Of a DNA stretch of 23,588 nt, positions 13,578 to 22,288 are shown in pieces. The stretch is from CAYHZL01 sp964361075 (GTDB lineage: Bacteria > Bacteroidota > Ignavibacteria > UBA10030 > UBA8401). The translations under genes and the position numbers were made by a program. The number at the start of each line of letters is the position of its first letter. Positions within the stretch are counted from its first letter, which is position 1. Under the pieces are notes generated by a model. The model searched no databases. It was not told the origin of the DNA and saw only the letters and a list, made by a program, of their open reading frames with translations. The DNA is taken from positions 1 to 23,588 of the forward strand of contig CAYHZL010000033.1 in assembly GCA_964361075.1 (NCBI GenBank), given 5' to 3'.

Positions 13578-16500
13578 TCACAACTTCACATTCTCATACT
13601 CTTCTTCGCTTAACCCAAACAAAGGGTCAATTGTTTTTACTTCGCTATAAGTAAAATTGTAAAGTTTATATACCAAAATATCAATTTCATTTTCTAATTG
13701 AGCAATAACAGATTCATTGTTTGATTTTTTAGCCTTAATAATTTTTTCCACTTTGCTAACAATTGGTTTCTGTAATTCAATATGTTCTATGCAGTTTTTA
13801 GGTATCGGTATCTGCTCATTGTAAAAATTATAGAAATCCATCGTTCTGACCGCACGGGCAAAAATAAAATTATACGAATACCAACTAACAAACTTTGAAT
13901 TTAAATACCCAAGCCAAAAATTTGATAGTATTTTTTTATCTAATTCAAAAGCAATAAGCGTATTTGTTATTATGATTCCCTCATCATCATAGCAAGCCGT
14001 TATTTTTAAATGCGGATAAGGATTATCAATATGAGCAACTAATCGTTGGCATAATATTTTTGGTTTCAAAAATCGCTCAGCGTTCTCCCAATTCAAATTT
14101 TTTATATTTTTAAACCATCTGTTTGAGCGAACATTCCATCGTTCAATATCAATTCCTTTTAATAGTTTGTATTCTGTTTCTTTTTCTGAGAAAAAATCTG
14201 TTCCAATTCCTAAGCCTAAATCGCCTTTAACCAATAGTTGAGGATATGTGTTGTCTCTTATTTTTTTTACTAAATCTTTTGAAAACAAAGACTGGTAAGG
14301 TTGTGCCGTGTCTTTAGTCGAAAATAATTGTGTTGGCTTAATTGAATCTAAAACTTGGATAGAATCATTTTTATCAAGAATTGAAATAGTTATTTTATTT
14401 TGCAAAGGTGCTTTTCGTAAACAAAAAGCATTTGCTTCTAATAATACGTTTTCAAATGATTTACTTGTATCAAGTAAAAATATTAAATTGAATTGTTTCC
14501 AATATTTTTTACGAACATTCTCCCAAGAATCACCATATAAAGACTTCTTAGGAACTATAAGTGTGAGGACACCTTTGTTTTTAAGAAACGCATCAAAACC
14601 TTTAATAATAAATAATTCTGCTGAATCACCGCTCTTAAATTCTATTTTTTCAATTTTTCTAAAATATTTTTTTTCGTCTGGTGTTAAAACATCGCGGAAA
14701 CCGTATGGTGGGTTTCCAATAACAACATCAAAACCATCGTTGACACCAAACATCCAGCTTATGCTAAAAAAAGGAGAAACCTTTGTTTCATCAAATGGTT
14801 GCCACTTCACAAGGTTGTCAAAAAAAATTGTAAGCTCAGGATGATTGTTTCGCATAAGAAGTGTATGCTGAAGTATTTTATTTTGTATCCTGTCAAATTC
14901 CTTTTTTATACGGTCTTTTTCTTTTGCATCTTTTTTATTTCCTGCTTGAAAGTATTCTTTCTTATATCTCTCTATTTCAGAAGTGAATTCTGCTAATGTT
15001 TCTAATTTCGCTATTTTGCCACCTCCGCTTCCGCCTGCTTTCCGTTGTAACTCTTCTCTATGAGAAATAAATTTATCATAACCCAAATCTATCAACGAGT
15101 TTGCTGTAACAAATTTAAAATCCAAATTGGGGAGCGGTTTAATATCTTTCGGGTCTTCATCTACAATCAGCGAAAGCCAGCATCGCAATCGGCTTAACTC
15201 AGTCGCCATCGGTTGTATATCAACACCGTAAATAGAATTTTGTATCGTATGAAGTTTTACATCGTACAAATCTTTTTTATCATTCAGCGCATGTTTCAAT
15301 CCAACAATTTTTTGAAGCGCACCCATTGGGAACGCACCAGAACCGCACGCAGGGTCGAGCACAGTAATTTCGTTTAATGCTTTTTCAATTTCTTTTGTGT
15401 ATGGTTGTAGTGCATCGGTCAAATCTTGCGTATGCACAAAGTCCGCAATGTCTTCCAGCTTTGGAGCGTTCTTAACGGCAAAACCAAGTTGCACGGCAGG
15501 TTGTTTTTTAATTGGCACAAGTGTTAATTGTTCATCGGGTACAATGGGTTCTGTCGCATCTCCGTCTGCTCCAAGCTTGGTTGTCAAATATGCGATGAGA
15601 GATTCTTCCACCATATATTCTACAATCTCGCGCGGAGTGTAAAACGAACCTGTCGCTTTTCTGGCAGATTCTCCCGTTTCGGGATTTTGTTCGGCAAGAA
15701 GGTTTTCAAAAATACGTCCGAGCATTTCAGGGTCAATCGCAATTTCCGAACTGGAAGAAGAGTTCTCATCAACGGTAAAATTGTATCGCTCCAACGTTTG
15801 ACTAAAGAATGTTTCAAACCATTCATCTTCGATAACTAATTGAATATTATCTTTATGGTCAGTTTCTTGCGGGTCAAAGAGACCACCATTAAGAAAAGGA
15901 TACTCTGCAATCTGCGCAGGTAAATTTTTTCTTCTTTGTGCAAGGGGTTTATTGAAAATTTCAAAGAAAAGAATTTCGAGAAGTGAATGATAGTAAAATT
16001 TATTATCCCTGACTGCTTGTGAAGAAAGAACATTATCTTTAATAATTCCTTTTTTCTTTAAGAACCAACAAAAGATAATTCTTCCAATAAGCCGAATGGC
16101 AAACTGTGAACGCGCCTCATCAGTTGTGAGAATACCTTTTGTTTTGGAAAGATTATCTTTAATAAGTGAATCGAACGCTTGTTTGATTTCATAATAAAAT
16201 TTCTTGTTGACGATGGAAATATCGAACGCTTCCCACAATGCTTTCCATAATAACGCAGGTTCTTTTTCTCTCTGAAATAATCCGCCGGTGTTGAATTGTT
16301 CCGCAACTTTGTTGAGTATAAAATCGTACGTTTTATACCATTCTCCGGCTTCTAAAGAAAGAGTTTTGAGAACAATTTTTTTACCATCTTTGCCAGAGAT
16401 AACAACCTTTAACGTGTTCTGATGTTTATTCCCAAAAAACCAAATGATATATCGTTCAGCACTGTTGCCACCGATAAATTTTCTTGTGAGGCGTTCAATA

Positions 16501-16790
16501 TCAGTTTTAGGAAGTTTTTCTTCTTTCAGTTGAACATAGAAGAAAAGCAATTGCGAAGTTTGTCCTGCAAGATGCACAATCGGGCGAATATCTTTTTGCG
16601 ATGATAGTGTCGGATGGTCGCTGATAATGCGAAGCGTTTCACCGCCGAACAAATCTTTTTGTTGTTGAGCAGGAAGAACGCTTTCCCAATTTATTTTTTT
16701 TTCACCACCAAACTTGTCTAATATTGCCTGACAGAGTTCCGGATAGGGAAGTCTCTTATTGTTTTGTACAAGCTCTTGAATTGAAGACAT
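13578..16790 (-). CDS. Eco57I/TaqI-like N6-adenine DNA methyltransferase with specificity domain
   Basis: 1070 residues. The AdoMet-binding motif DPACGSGAF is at 479-487, YGVDIQPMA at 521-529, and the catalytic NPPY of N6-adenine methylases at 693-696. The segment before the catalytic core (TGSFYTPREIVEYMV, about 380-394) is typical of type I/IIG enzymes. The last 250 residues, with LKGIDIERW, WLGYLNSKF and QIPIPK, look like a TaqI-like target-recognition domain. The N-terminal 450 residues are shared with large Eco57I-type methylases, but I see no clear PD-(D/E)XK nuclease motif. The gene starts 6 nt after the PLD-SNF2 gene, so the two form an operon: this one marks and recognises DNA, the partner supplies motor and nuclease. 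Confidence 0.88.
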   Translation of the reverse strand: MSSIQELVQNNKRLPYPELCQAILDKFGGEKKINWESVLPAQQQKDLFGGETLRIISDHPTLSSQKDIRPIVHLAGQTSQLLFFYVQLKEEKLPKTDIERLTRKFIGGNSAERYIIWFFGNKHQNTLKVVISGKDGKKIVLKTLSLEAGEWYKTYDFILNKVAEQFNTGGLFQREKEPALLWKALWEAFDISIVNKKFYYEIKQAFDSLIKDNLSKTKGILTTDEARSQFAIRLIGRIIFCWFLKKKGIIKDNVLSSQAVRDNKFYYHSLLEILFFEIFNKPLAQRRKNLPAQIAEYPFLNGGLFDPQETDHKDNIQLVIEDEWFETFFSQTLERYNFTVDENSSSSSEIAIDPEMLGRIFENLLAEQNPETGESARKATGSFYTPREIVEYMVEESLIAYLTTKLGADGDATEPIVPDEQLTLVPIKKQPAVQLGFAVKNAPKLEDIADFVHTQDLTDALQPYTKEIEKALNEITVLDPACGSGAFPMGALQKIVGLKHALNDKKDLYDVKLHTIQNSIYGVDIQPMATELSRLRCWLSLIVDEDPKDIKPLPNLDFKFVTANSLIDLGYDKFISHREELQRKAGGSGGGKIAKLETLAEFTSEIERYKKEYFQAGNKKDAKEKDRIKKEFDRIQNKILQHTLLMRNNHPELTIFFDNLVKWQPFDETKVSPFFSISWMFGVNDGFDVVIGNPPYGFRDVLTPDEKKYFRKIEKIEFKSGDSAELFIIKGFDAFLKNKGVLTLIVPKKSLYGDSWENVRKKYWKQFNLIFLLDTSKSFENVLLEANAFCLRKAPLQNKITISILDKNDSIQVLDSIKPTQLFSTKDTAQPYQSLFSKDLVKKIRDNTYPQLLVKGDLGLGIGTDFFSEKETEYKLLKGIDIERWNVRSNRWFKNIKNLNWENAERFLKPKILCQRLVAHIDNPYPHLKITACYDDEGIIITNTLIAFELDKKILSNFWLGYLNSKFVSWYSYNFIFARAVRTMDFYNFYNEQIPIPKNCIEHIELQKPIVSKVEKIIKAKKSNNESVIAQLENEIDILVYKLYNFTYSEVKTIDPLFGLSEEEYENVKL

Positions 16791-16796
16791 AAATAA

Positions 16797-19700
16797 CTAT
16801 CGTTCTTTAGAGTAGTAACCAAACCATAATTCCGGTTCAGGAAGTTTAGGTTGTTGAGTTTCTCGCACAAAATCTATACTGAAAAAAACAAGCGTATCAA
16901 GTAAATCCAATGAAATTTGATTGTCGAATCGTTTTAGATACGAGCGAAGTTTATTTTCAAATGCAATATTTGTAGAAGTCAGTACAGTGCGGATACGTTG
17001 AATGTTATCATCAGAATACCGTTCCTTATTTTCATTTAACAGAGTAAGAATTTGTTCTTTGAACTTTCCTAATGCCATTACGCCACCAGTCGCAGAAACG
17101 CCTCTGAACGATGCAATATCCATTCCTTCCAACGTCTCTTGGTATGCTTGCTCTGCTTTGAAAACTTTTTCTGCTATTTCTATCAATGTAGATTTCTGTT
17201 GATATGATAATTTTTCTTTTTGTCGCATGGTATCAAAACTTCTAATCTTTCTCAATCCAACAACACTATTTTTTTCTGCCTTTGCTTTATTGCCGTCAGT
17301 TTCAATAAAAGTAAATTCACCTTTGCCAATATTAAAGGAAAGCAGAGAATTATTTCCTTGCAATGAAGGAATGGCACACCACTTATTAAAATTGATATTC
17401 AGTATAGCATCTTTTTCCGTGTCCGATGCTTTACGCATAAACTCGCGCAAGTCGTTTTCAAACTCTTCATCAAACGCAAGGTCGTTTTCACGTTCAAGTT
17501 CTTCAATTGCTTTGCGTTGTTTTTCCGTATCGTTTGAATAAATATCTTCGATAAGACCGAATTGTTTTGGTGTGATTTGTTCACCAAGAACACTACTATC
17601 AACGCCAACGGTTGCACCAATAATTCTTATTTTGTCCTGAAGTTTCTTCATTAACTTCAAATATTTATCCAACTGGTCTTCTGGTTGAAAATTGTGAATC
17701 AAGACAGTTTGAAATTCTGAACCAAGACGATTGATACGTCCGTTGCGTTGAATCATTTTCACGGGATTCCAATGCAAATCATAATTGATAATGATTCCGC
17801 AATCCTGCAAGTTTTGACCTTCGCTTAGAACATCCGTACTGCAAAGTAATTGTAATTCTGGTTTGCCGTTTACTTTACCATCAACAACAGTTTGCTTTTG
17901 TGCTTTCGGTGAGAACCGATGAACAAATTCTTGTTTTTGTTTTCCGTTTTTACTTTTTAGAAATGTAGATTGTTCTTTGTGTAATCCAATTTCCGATAAA
18001 AATGTAGCATCCAAGTTCTCGCCTAAATAATCTACCGTAGTTGCGAAATAAGAAAAGATGAGAACTTTCTTTCCTTTGAGTTTCCGCAAAACATCTTTCA
18101 ACATTTTTAATTTGGTATCATCTTTTATTTCGGTAAGAACAATTTTTACGAGAGCAATAATATCTTTGTCTTGTTGAATGAATTTTTTAATTCGTTCGGT
18201 ATTGTAATCTTTAAGGTCAATCTCAGTATATGCAGATTGCAATTGATAGCGAGCATTATCCGATTTCTTCTCGTTCTCACGTTCAACAAACTTATCTATT
18301 TCCTCAAAGATTAAATCCATCAACTCTTCGTCCGGTTCATCTTGCTGTCGCACCATCGCTTTTTGTATGATAGCGGGCTTTACAATTCGTTGATGGTTAA
18401 AGAATAAATCTTCAAATGTAGAAAGGTATCGCTCATATTTATCAATACGTTTTTTGAAAGTAAAGATAGAAGAATCGAACGATTTGAACATCGTTACTTT
18501 CATTATACCTGTAAGACTTTTTCGTGCGCTTGCTTGTGCTTCTTCCTCTTCAGATTTTACTTTTTTCTCAGTAAGATAACTATACGGAATAAGTTTGAGA
18601 CGTTTGATTGCCGTATCTATAAAATGGAAAACGGATTCGTACTCAGTCTGATTGATTTTCTTTTTCGGATTCTTTTCAACAAACTGAAAGAAATCAATGA
18701 TGCCTTGTTTTTCTTCCTGCGCTTCTTCTTCATCAGATATTTCGTGCGTAAACTGATAGAACAAAGGAAAGTTCGATTTTTCCAATTTGGCTATCTGTTG
18801 ACTGATACTTTTACGAATCTCTTTGCTGTCAAGTTCATACAGAACATTTTCCAATTTTTCATCTGGGAAGATAATTGGTTTACCTTCCAGCAACGCATCG
18901 GGGAAATCCTTCTTCACTTGATGCTTTGTTCGTTTCACCATTATTTTATTTAGAATTGGATAAAGATTTTCGAATACACTTTCGGATTCTGTTTTGATAA
19001 ATTCTCGCTGAGTATTTGTGAATAATGTTATCACACTTGGAATACCCAATGGAGTAAAGAATCCATCTATACCACCCTTTGCAAGAAGAATTTGGTTTGC
19101 AAGGTCTTTAATGCCGTTATTTACTGGTGTTGCGGAGAGCATTAATACTTTAGGAATCTCAATGCAAAATCGCTTGTCTGTAATGATTGAAAGAAGATTC
19201 TGAAATGAATTACTTCCCCTTGTTTTTAGATTATGACTTTCATCTATTACGAGCAACTCAATTGCATTTTCATGCTTTGAGGTTTTTTTTCTTTGTAGCA
19301 ATTCTTCTTTAATCCGTCCATGAAATATATCGTCCTGTGAAAATTCTGTAATTGAAAGTACCGGAGCGTTGACAGTAATATCTTTGAGGTGTTGTTCCCA
19401 ATCATTACGAAGCGAAGCAGGACAAACTACAAGAACATTTTGTCGTTTGAAATAACCAAATTCTTCAATTACTTTTTTTGCTATGAATGATTTTCCCAAA
19501 CCAACGCTGTCGCCAAGTAAACACATTCCTATTTTATGATTGTAAAGCCGAGCAAGAACTTTGCGAACGCTTTCTTCTTGAAATACCGTAAGACTTACTC
19601 GTGTTTCAAACCCTTCTTCAAGTTTTAATTTTTCTTCAATCTCAATATCTTCGCCATAAATTTCGTATAAAGTTCGGATATACATTTCGTACGGAGAGTA

Positions 19701-20351
19701 GGTAATACTGCCGAACTTACTGAGTCCAAGAACATCTATACTAAATTGTTGATTCCAATTTTCAGTGAGTTCATCATTCCACACTTTTTCAAACCAACTT
19801 CGATGGCTTGCATCTTGTTCTTGTCCTTTAGGAAGATAATTCACAATACGATGGTCATATTCAACATCATTTAATTCAGTATTTCCAAGTAATCCATTAC
19901 GAGTAAAATTAGAACTTCCGATAATTCCAATTGCATTTTCTTCTTCGCTTCCAAGAATGTAGCATTTTGCATGAAGAAAACTGCGCTTATATAATTTGAT
20001 TTGAATCTGTTTTACATCAAGATAATGCACCAAGAAACCAACTACTTCTTGAAATTCAGGGGTAAGAGGTAAATCACGTAAATCCTCTTGTAGATATTTT
20101 TCTGGAAAAGCAGAATCTATTTGGTTTGCACGTACACGCGGTTCTTCTCCAATTAGCAATCGTAGATTATTTTTCTGTGAAGATTCAAAGAATAATTTCA
20201 ATGATGGAAGTAATTCAAGCATTGCGGGTAAATCCCAATAACCTGTCGCAATTGAAATCTGTGTGAAAGTGCCAGATTCCAAATGAGATTGAAGAAAATT
20301 TTTGAGTGTAAATTTCTCTAATGAGTTATCAAGAATTTTTGGAGATGACAT
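16797..20351 (-). CDS. PLD-nuclease / SNF2-family helicase fusion (HepA-like), putative restriction subunit
   Basis: 1184 residues from the ATG at 20351; an upstream in-frame ATG at 20471 would add 40 residues that look unlike a domain. Numbering from 20351: a phospholipase D-type nuclease domain holds LHAK at 126-129 and GSSNFT at 145-150, giving one HKD-like site that would pair on dimerisation. A SNF2/HepA motor follows: GDSVGLGKS at 280-288, DESH at 370-373, SATP at 406-409, and far downstream SEGQNLQDCGIIIN then HWNPVKMIQRNGRINRLG. SNF2 motors move on double-stranded DNA. With the methyltransferase 6 nt downstream this is probably a two-gene restriction-type defence system, comparable in logic to type ISP enzymes or DISARM but with a different split of domains. 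Confidence 0.85.
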   Translation of the reverse strand: MSSPKILDNSLEKFTLKNFLQSHLESGTFTQISIATGYWDLPAMLELLPSLKLFFESSQKNNLRLLIGEEPRVRANQIDSAFPEKYLQEDLRDLPLTPEFQEVVGFLVHYLDVKQIQIKLYKRSFLHAKCYILGSEEENAIGIIGSSNFTRNGLLGNTELNDVEYDHRIVNYLPKGQEQDASHRSWFEKVWNDELTENWNQQFSIDVLGLSKFGSITYSPYEMYIRTLYEIYGEDIEIEEKLKLEEGFETRVSLTVFQEESVRKVLARLYNHKIGMCLLGDSVGLGKSFIAKKVIEEFGYFKRQNVLVVCPASLRNDWEQHLKDITVNAPVLSITEFSQDDIFHGRIKEELLQRKKTSKHENAIELLVIDESHNLKTRGSNSFQNLLSIITDKRFCIEIPKVLMLSATPVNNGIKDLANQILLAKGGIDGFFTPLGIPSVITLFTNTQREFIKTESESVFENLYPILNKIMVKRTKHQVKKDFPDALLEGKPIIFPDEKLENVLYELDSKEIRKSISQQIAKLEKSNFPLFYQFTHEISDEEEAQEEKQGIIDFFQFVEKNPKKKINQTEYESVFHFIDTAIKRLKLIPYSYLTEKKVKSEEEEAQASARKSLTGIMKVTMFKSFDSSIFTFKKRIDKYERYLSTFEDLFFNHQRIVKPAIIQKAMVRQQDEPDEELMDLIFEEIDKFVERENEKKSDNARYQLQSAYTEIDLKDYNTERIKKFIQQDKDIIALVKIVLTEIKDDTKLKMLKDVLRKLKGKKVLIFSYFATTVDYLGENLDATFLSEIGLHKEQSTFLKSKNGKQKQEFVHRFSPKAQKQTVVDGKVNGKPELQLLCSTDVLSEGQNLQDCGIIINYDLHWNPVKMIQRNGRINRLGSEFQTVLIHNFQPEDQLDKYLKLMKKLQDKIRIIGATVGVDSSVLGEQITPKQFGLIEDIYSNDTEKQRKAIEELERENDLAFDEEFENDLREFMRKASDTEKDAILNINFNKWCAIPSLQGNNSLLSFNIGKGEFTFIETDGNKAKAEKNSVVGLRKIRSFDTMRQKEKLSYQQKSTLIEIAEKVFKAEQAYQETLEGMDIASFRGVSATGGVMALGKFKEQILTLLNENKERYSDDNIQRIRTVLTSTNIAFENKLRSYLKRFDNQISLDLLDTLVFFSIDFVRETQQPKLPEPELWFGYYSKER

Positions 20352-20627
20352 TTTGAGGAGATAAATTATTAATATATACCCGTAGGAAATAGCCTTCTGC
20401 AAGACTTGTTGAAGATACTTTTTATATGTGCGAGAATCAACGGTATGGAGTGGCTCTTGCCGTCTATACATCCCTCAAAAATTTTGTAGATATGATATTT
20501 AGAATTTGAGGCATACCCTTATTTAATTTGATACCCCACCCCCATGTAATATTACAAGAGCAAAGTATCTATAACTATTAAGCTACGTTTAACGTGTACC
20601 TATTTACAGTAACATTTTTAATTCAAA

Positions 20628-20713
20628 GAAATTTGTAATCTGTTTACTTCGTTGTGCAATTGCTCAGGTTGAAGGTGAGAATATACCTGAGTAGTTTATA
20701 CGTCCGAGTGTCC
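20628..20713 (-). pseudogene. Duplicated 3' fragment of the integrase gene
   Basis: 86 nt matching 21202-21287 with two mismatches, the first 70 nt identical. It corresponds to integrase residues of about 309-337, including the codon of the nucleophile Tyr319. It lies just after hicA, in the same orientation as the integrase. The hicBA pair is therefore bracketed by two direct copies of the integrase tail. Confidence 0.85.
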
Positions 20714-20739
20714 TGTGTTGCTATCCAAATAAATCTGTA

Positions 20740-20925
20740 TTATTTAATCGGTATTTCTAAATCCTTACAAATTTTCTTCGCAAGAAAATCGTTTATCTCA
20801 TTATGTCGTGGAACAGAGGAAGATTTTCTTTTTATCCGGTTCACATAAATTGTGTGGTTACCGCCTTCACGCAATAACTCACAGCCATGTTGTTTTAAAT
20901 GCCTCATCAATTCTTTTCGTTTCAT
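20740..20925 (-). CDS. hicA: HicA mRNA interferase toxin
   Basis: 61 residues, the usual HicA size, with a double-stranded-RNA-binding-like fold. Family pattern: ELMRHLKQHGCELLREGGNHTIY with the active His24, then SSVPRHNEI and a C-terminal helix FLAKKICKDLEI. HicA cleaves mRNA and tmRNA. The ATG overlaps the hicB stop by 4 nt, so the two are coupled. Antitoxin-first order is common for hicBA-type loci in Bacteroidota and Cyanobacteria. Confidence 0.88.
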   Translation of the reverse strand: MKRKELMRHLKQHGCELLREGGNHTIYVNRIKRKSSSVPRHNEINDFLAKKICKDLEIPIK

Positions 20926-21134
20926 GCAAAGGCAATTTCTTCTTTAACAATATTTTCTTTTGGCAAGGTTTCTTCCGAAAGTAAACGGTTCGCTTCCAGC
21001 ACCATCGCAAGTGCTTCATGTAAATTTCCCCGTGTTTCTTCCAGCGTTGCACCTTGCGTATTAGCTCCGGGTACTTCTTCTACAAAACCAATATATCCTT
21101 CAGCAACTTTTTGAAAAACGGCTGTAAGTTTCAT
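20922..21134 (-). CDS. hicB: HicB antitoxin, short form
   Basis: 70 residues from the ATG at 21134, chosen for its AAAGGA ribosome site at normal distance; an upstream ATG at 21167 lies inside the promoter region. The HicB core is clear: TAVFQKVAEGYIGFVEEVPG, ANTQGATLEETRGNLHEAL, VLEANR. It binds and blocks HicA. Many HicB proteins carry a C-terminal ribbon-helix-helix or HTH for autoregulation; this one ends soon after the core, so no DNA-binding domain is visible although an operator-like palindrome lies upstream. Confidence 0.86.
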   Translation of the reverse strand: MKLTAVFQKVAEGYIGFVEEVPGANTQGATLEETRGNLHEALAMVLEANRLLSEETLPKENIVKEEIAFA

Positions 21135-21155
21135 AATAAGTCCTTTTGTTTTTAT

Positions 21156-21182
21156 CAAATTTAGCATTTGTGTAATGCTAAA
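21156..21182 (-). promoter_or_regulatory. hicBA promoter and operator palindrome
   Basis: Minus strand TAAATTTG (21163-21156) matches TAnnTTTG exactly; the start would be near 21149, 15 nt before hicB. TTTAGCATT (21160-21168) and AATGCTAAA (21174-21182) form a perfect 9-bp inverted repeat with a 5-nt spacer that overlaps the promoter box. Occupancy would block transcription. The palindrome also lies 10 nt past the integrase stop. Confidence 0.6.
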
Positions 21183-21191
21183 GCAACTTAA

Positions 21192-22211
21192 TCAATTCAT
21201 TGAAATTTGTAATCTGTTTACTTCGTTGTGCAATTGCTCAGGTTGAAGGTGAGAATATACCTGAGTAGTTTTTACGTCGGAGTGTCCGAGTAATTCCTTC
21301 ACTGCGTAAATTGAAACTCCGTCCTGTACTAACCACGAAGCAAATGTATGCCTTAATGAATGAAAATGCAACCTATCTTCACGGAATTTACACTCGTACA
21401 CATAGTATTTGAATTTGTGAGAAAGCCATTCAGGAAATATCGGCTTTTCATTCAAAGAAAATACAATTTCTGGCATAGTTTTATTTGCCTTACTTTTCAG
21501 AATGTACAAAGCAGTATCATTCAACGGAACAATTCTTTTCTTGCCGTTTTTGGTTTTAAATGTTGGTGAAGATTGCACGGTAATTGTTTTACGTGGAAGG
21601 TCAACATCGCTCCAATGCAAGTTTACAATTTCGCCACGCCGTAACCCTGTGAGAGTAGCAAACACAACTATTTCTTTTAGCCAGCCCTCTTTAATCGTAT
21701 TGAGTAATGTTTGAAAATCTGCTTTGCTGAAAAATATCGGTGATGCTTCCGGCACGGAAACAAGTTTCTGCTTTGTAAAAGGATTGCTTTGTAATAAGCC
21801 CCAGCGTAAAGCCGTATTGAGTGAAGCCCTGAGCGTTCGGAGTTCTATGTTCACGGTTACCGGTGATATTGTTTTTAGGCGTTCAGTTTTAAATATATCA
21901 AAGTGCTGTGGAGTAATTGAGGCAATCGGAATATTACCGATAATGGAAAGAAGTTTATTGAGTGAAGCACGGTAAATATTTACCGTTCCTTTAGAAAAAT
22001 TTCCATCGGCAAACAAAAGAAAATCCGTTGTGAATGATTGAAGCAAAACTGTTTTCGTTTCAATTCGCTTTTTGTGTTCATCGGTTTTGAATGTTTGCAG
22101 AAACTTTAGTGCATCGGCTTTGAATTTTGAACGAGTAGAAACTTTTTGCTTTTTGCCGTCAATGGAAAACCAAAGGTAATAAATACCGGAAGAAGATTTT
22201 GAGAGGAACAT
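21192..22211 (-). CDS. int: Tyrosine recombinase (island integrase)
   Basis: 339 residues. An N-terminal arm-binding-like part is followed by a SAM-like core-binding domain (about 55-145), and the catalytic domain carries Arg191 (TGLRRGE), Lys near 224 (KNGKKR), His284/Arg287 (HSLRHTF), His310 (LLGH) and Tyr319 (QVYSH). It joins attP to attB by strand exchange; the neighbouring tRNA-Arg core is the obvious site. It is the first gene inside the right att. A hairpin (22216-22231) holds its GAGG ribosome site, so translation may be throttled, and a TACCTTTG box (22251-22244) is its likely promoter. No excisionase gene was found. Confidence 0.95.
   Translation of the reverse strand: MFLSKSSSGIYYLWFSIDGKKQKVSTRSKFKADALKFLQTFKTDEHKKRIETKTVLLQSFTTDFLLFADGNFSKGTVNIYRASLNKLLSIIGNIPIASITPQHFDIFKTERLKTISPVTVNIELRTLRASLNTALRWGLLQSNPFTKQKLVSVPEASPIFFSKADFQTLLNTIKEGWLKEIVVFATLTGLRRGEIVNLHWSDVDLPRKTITVQSSPTFKTKNGKKRIVPLNDTALYILKSKANKTMPEIVFSLNEKPIFPEWLSHKFKYYVYECKFREDRLHFHSLRHTFASWLVQDGVSIYAVKELLGHSDVKTTQVYSHLQPEQLHNEVNRLQISMN
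21202..21287 (-). repeat. Integrase 3' end, parent copy of the 86-bp repeat
   Basis: Partner of 20628-20713, in direct orientation, 574 bp apart. Within this stretch 84 of 86 positions agree. Confidence 0.85.
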
Positions 22212-22215
22212 GGAA

Positions 22216-22231
22216 GCCTCATTTCTGAGGC
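22216..22231 (-). promoter_or_regulatory. Hairpin sequestering the integrase ribosome site
   Basis: On the minus strand GCCTCA-GAAA-TGAGGC forms a 6-bp stem with a GAAA tetraloop. The 3' arm contains GAGG, the only Shine-Dalgarno-like sequence before the ATG at 22211. The stem ends 4 nt before the start codon. Confidence 0.5.
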
Positions 22232-22235
22232 AAAT

Positions 22236-22256
22236 GGTAACTACAAAGGTAACTAA
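22236..22256. promoter_or_regulatory. Tandem GGTAACTA sites (possible integrase arm sites) with promoter box
   Basis: GGTAACTAC (22236-22244) and GGTAACTAA (22248-22256) are direct repeats 12 bp apart, between the integrase gene and the right att core. The first is also found at 7600-7608. The minus-strand TACCTTTG box (22251-22244) lies across them, so integrase binding would shut its own promoter. Confidence 0.4.
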
Positions 22257-22288
22257 TTGAAGAAAATTTGTATATTTGTTAGGATTTT

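Noticed and set aside
13578..20351. Naming the operon as DISARM or BREX
   Set aside because: No DUF1998/drmB-type gene, no pglZ, brxC or brxL; only the logic is similar.
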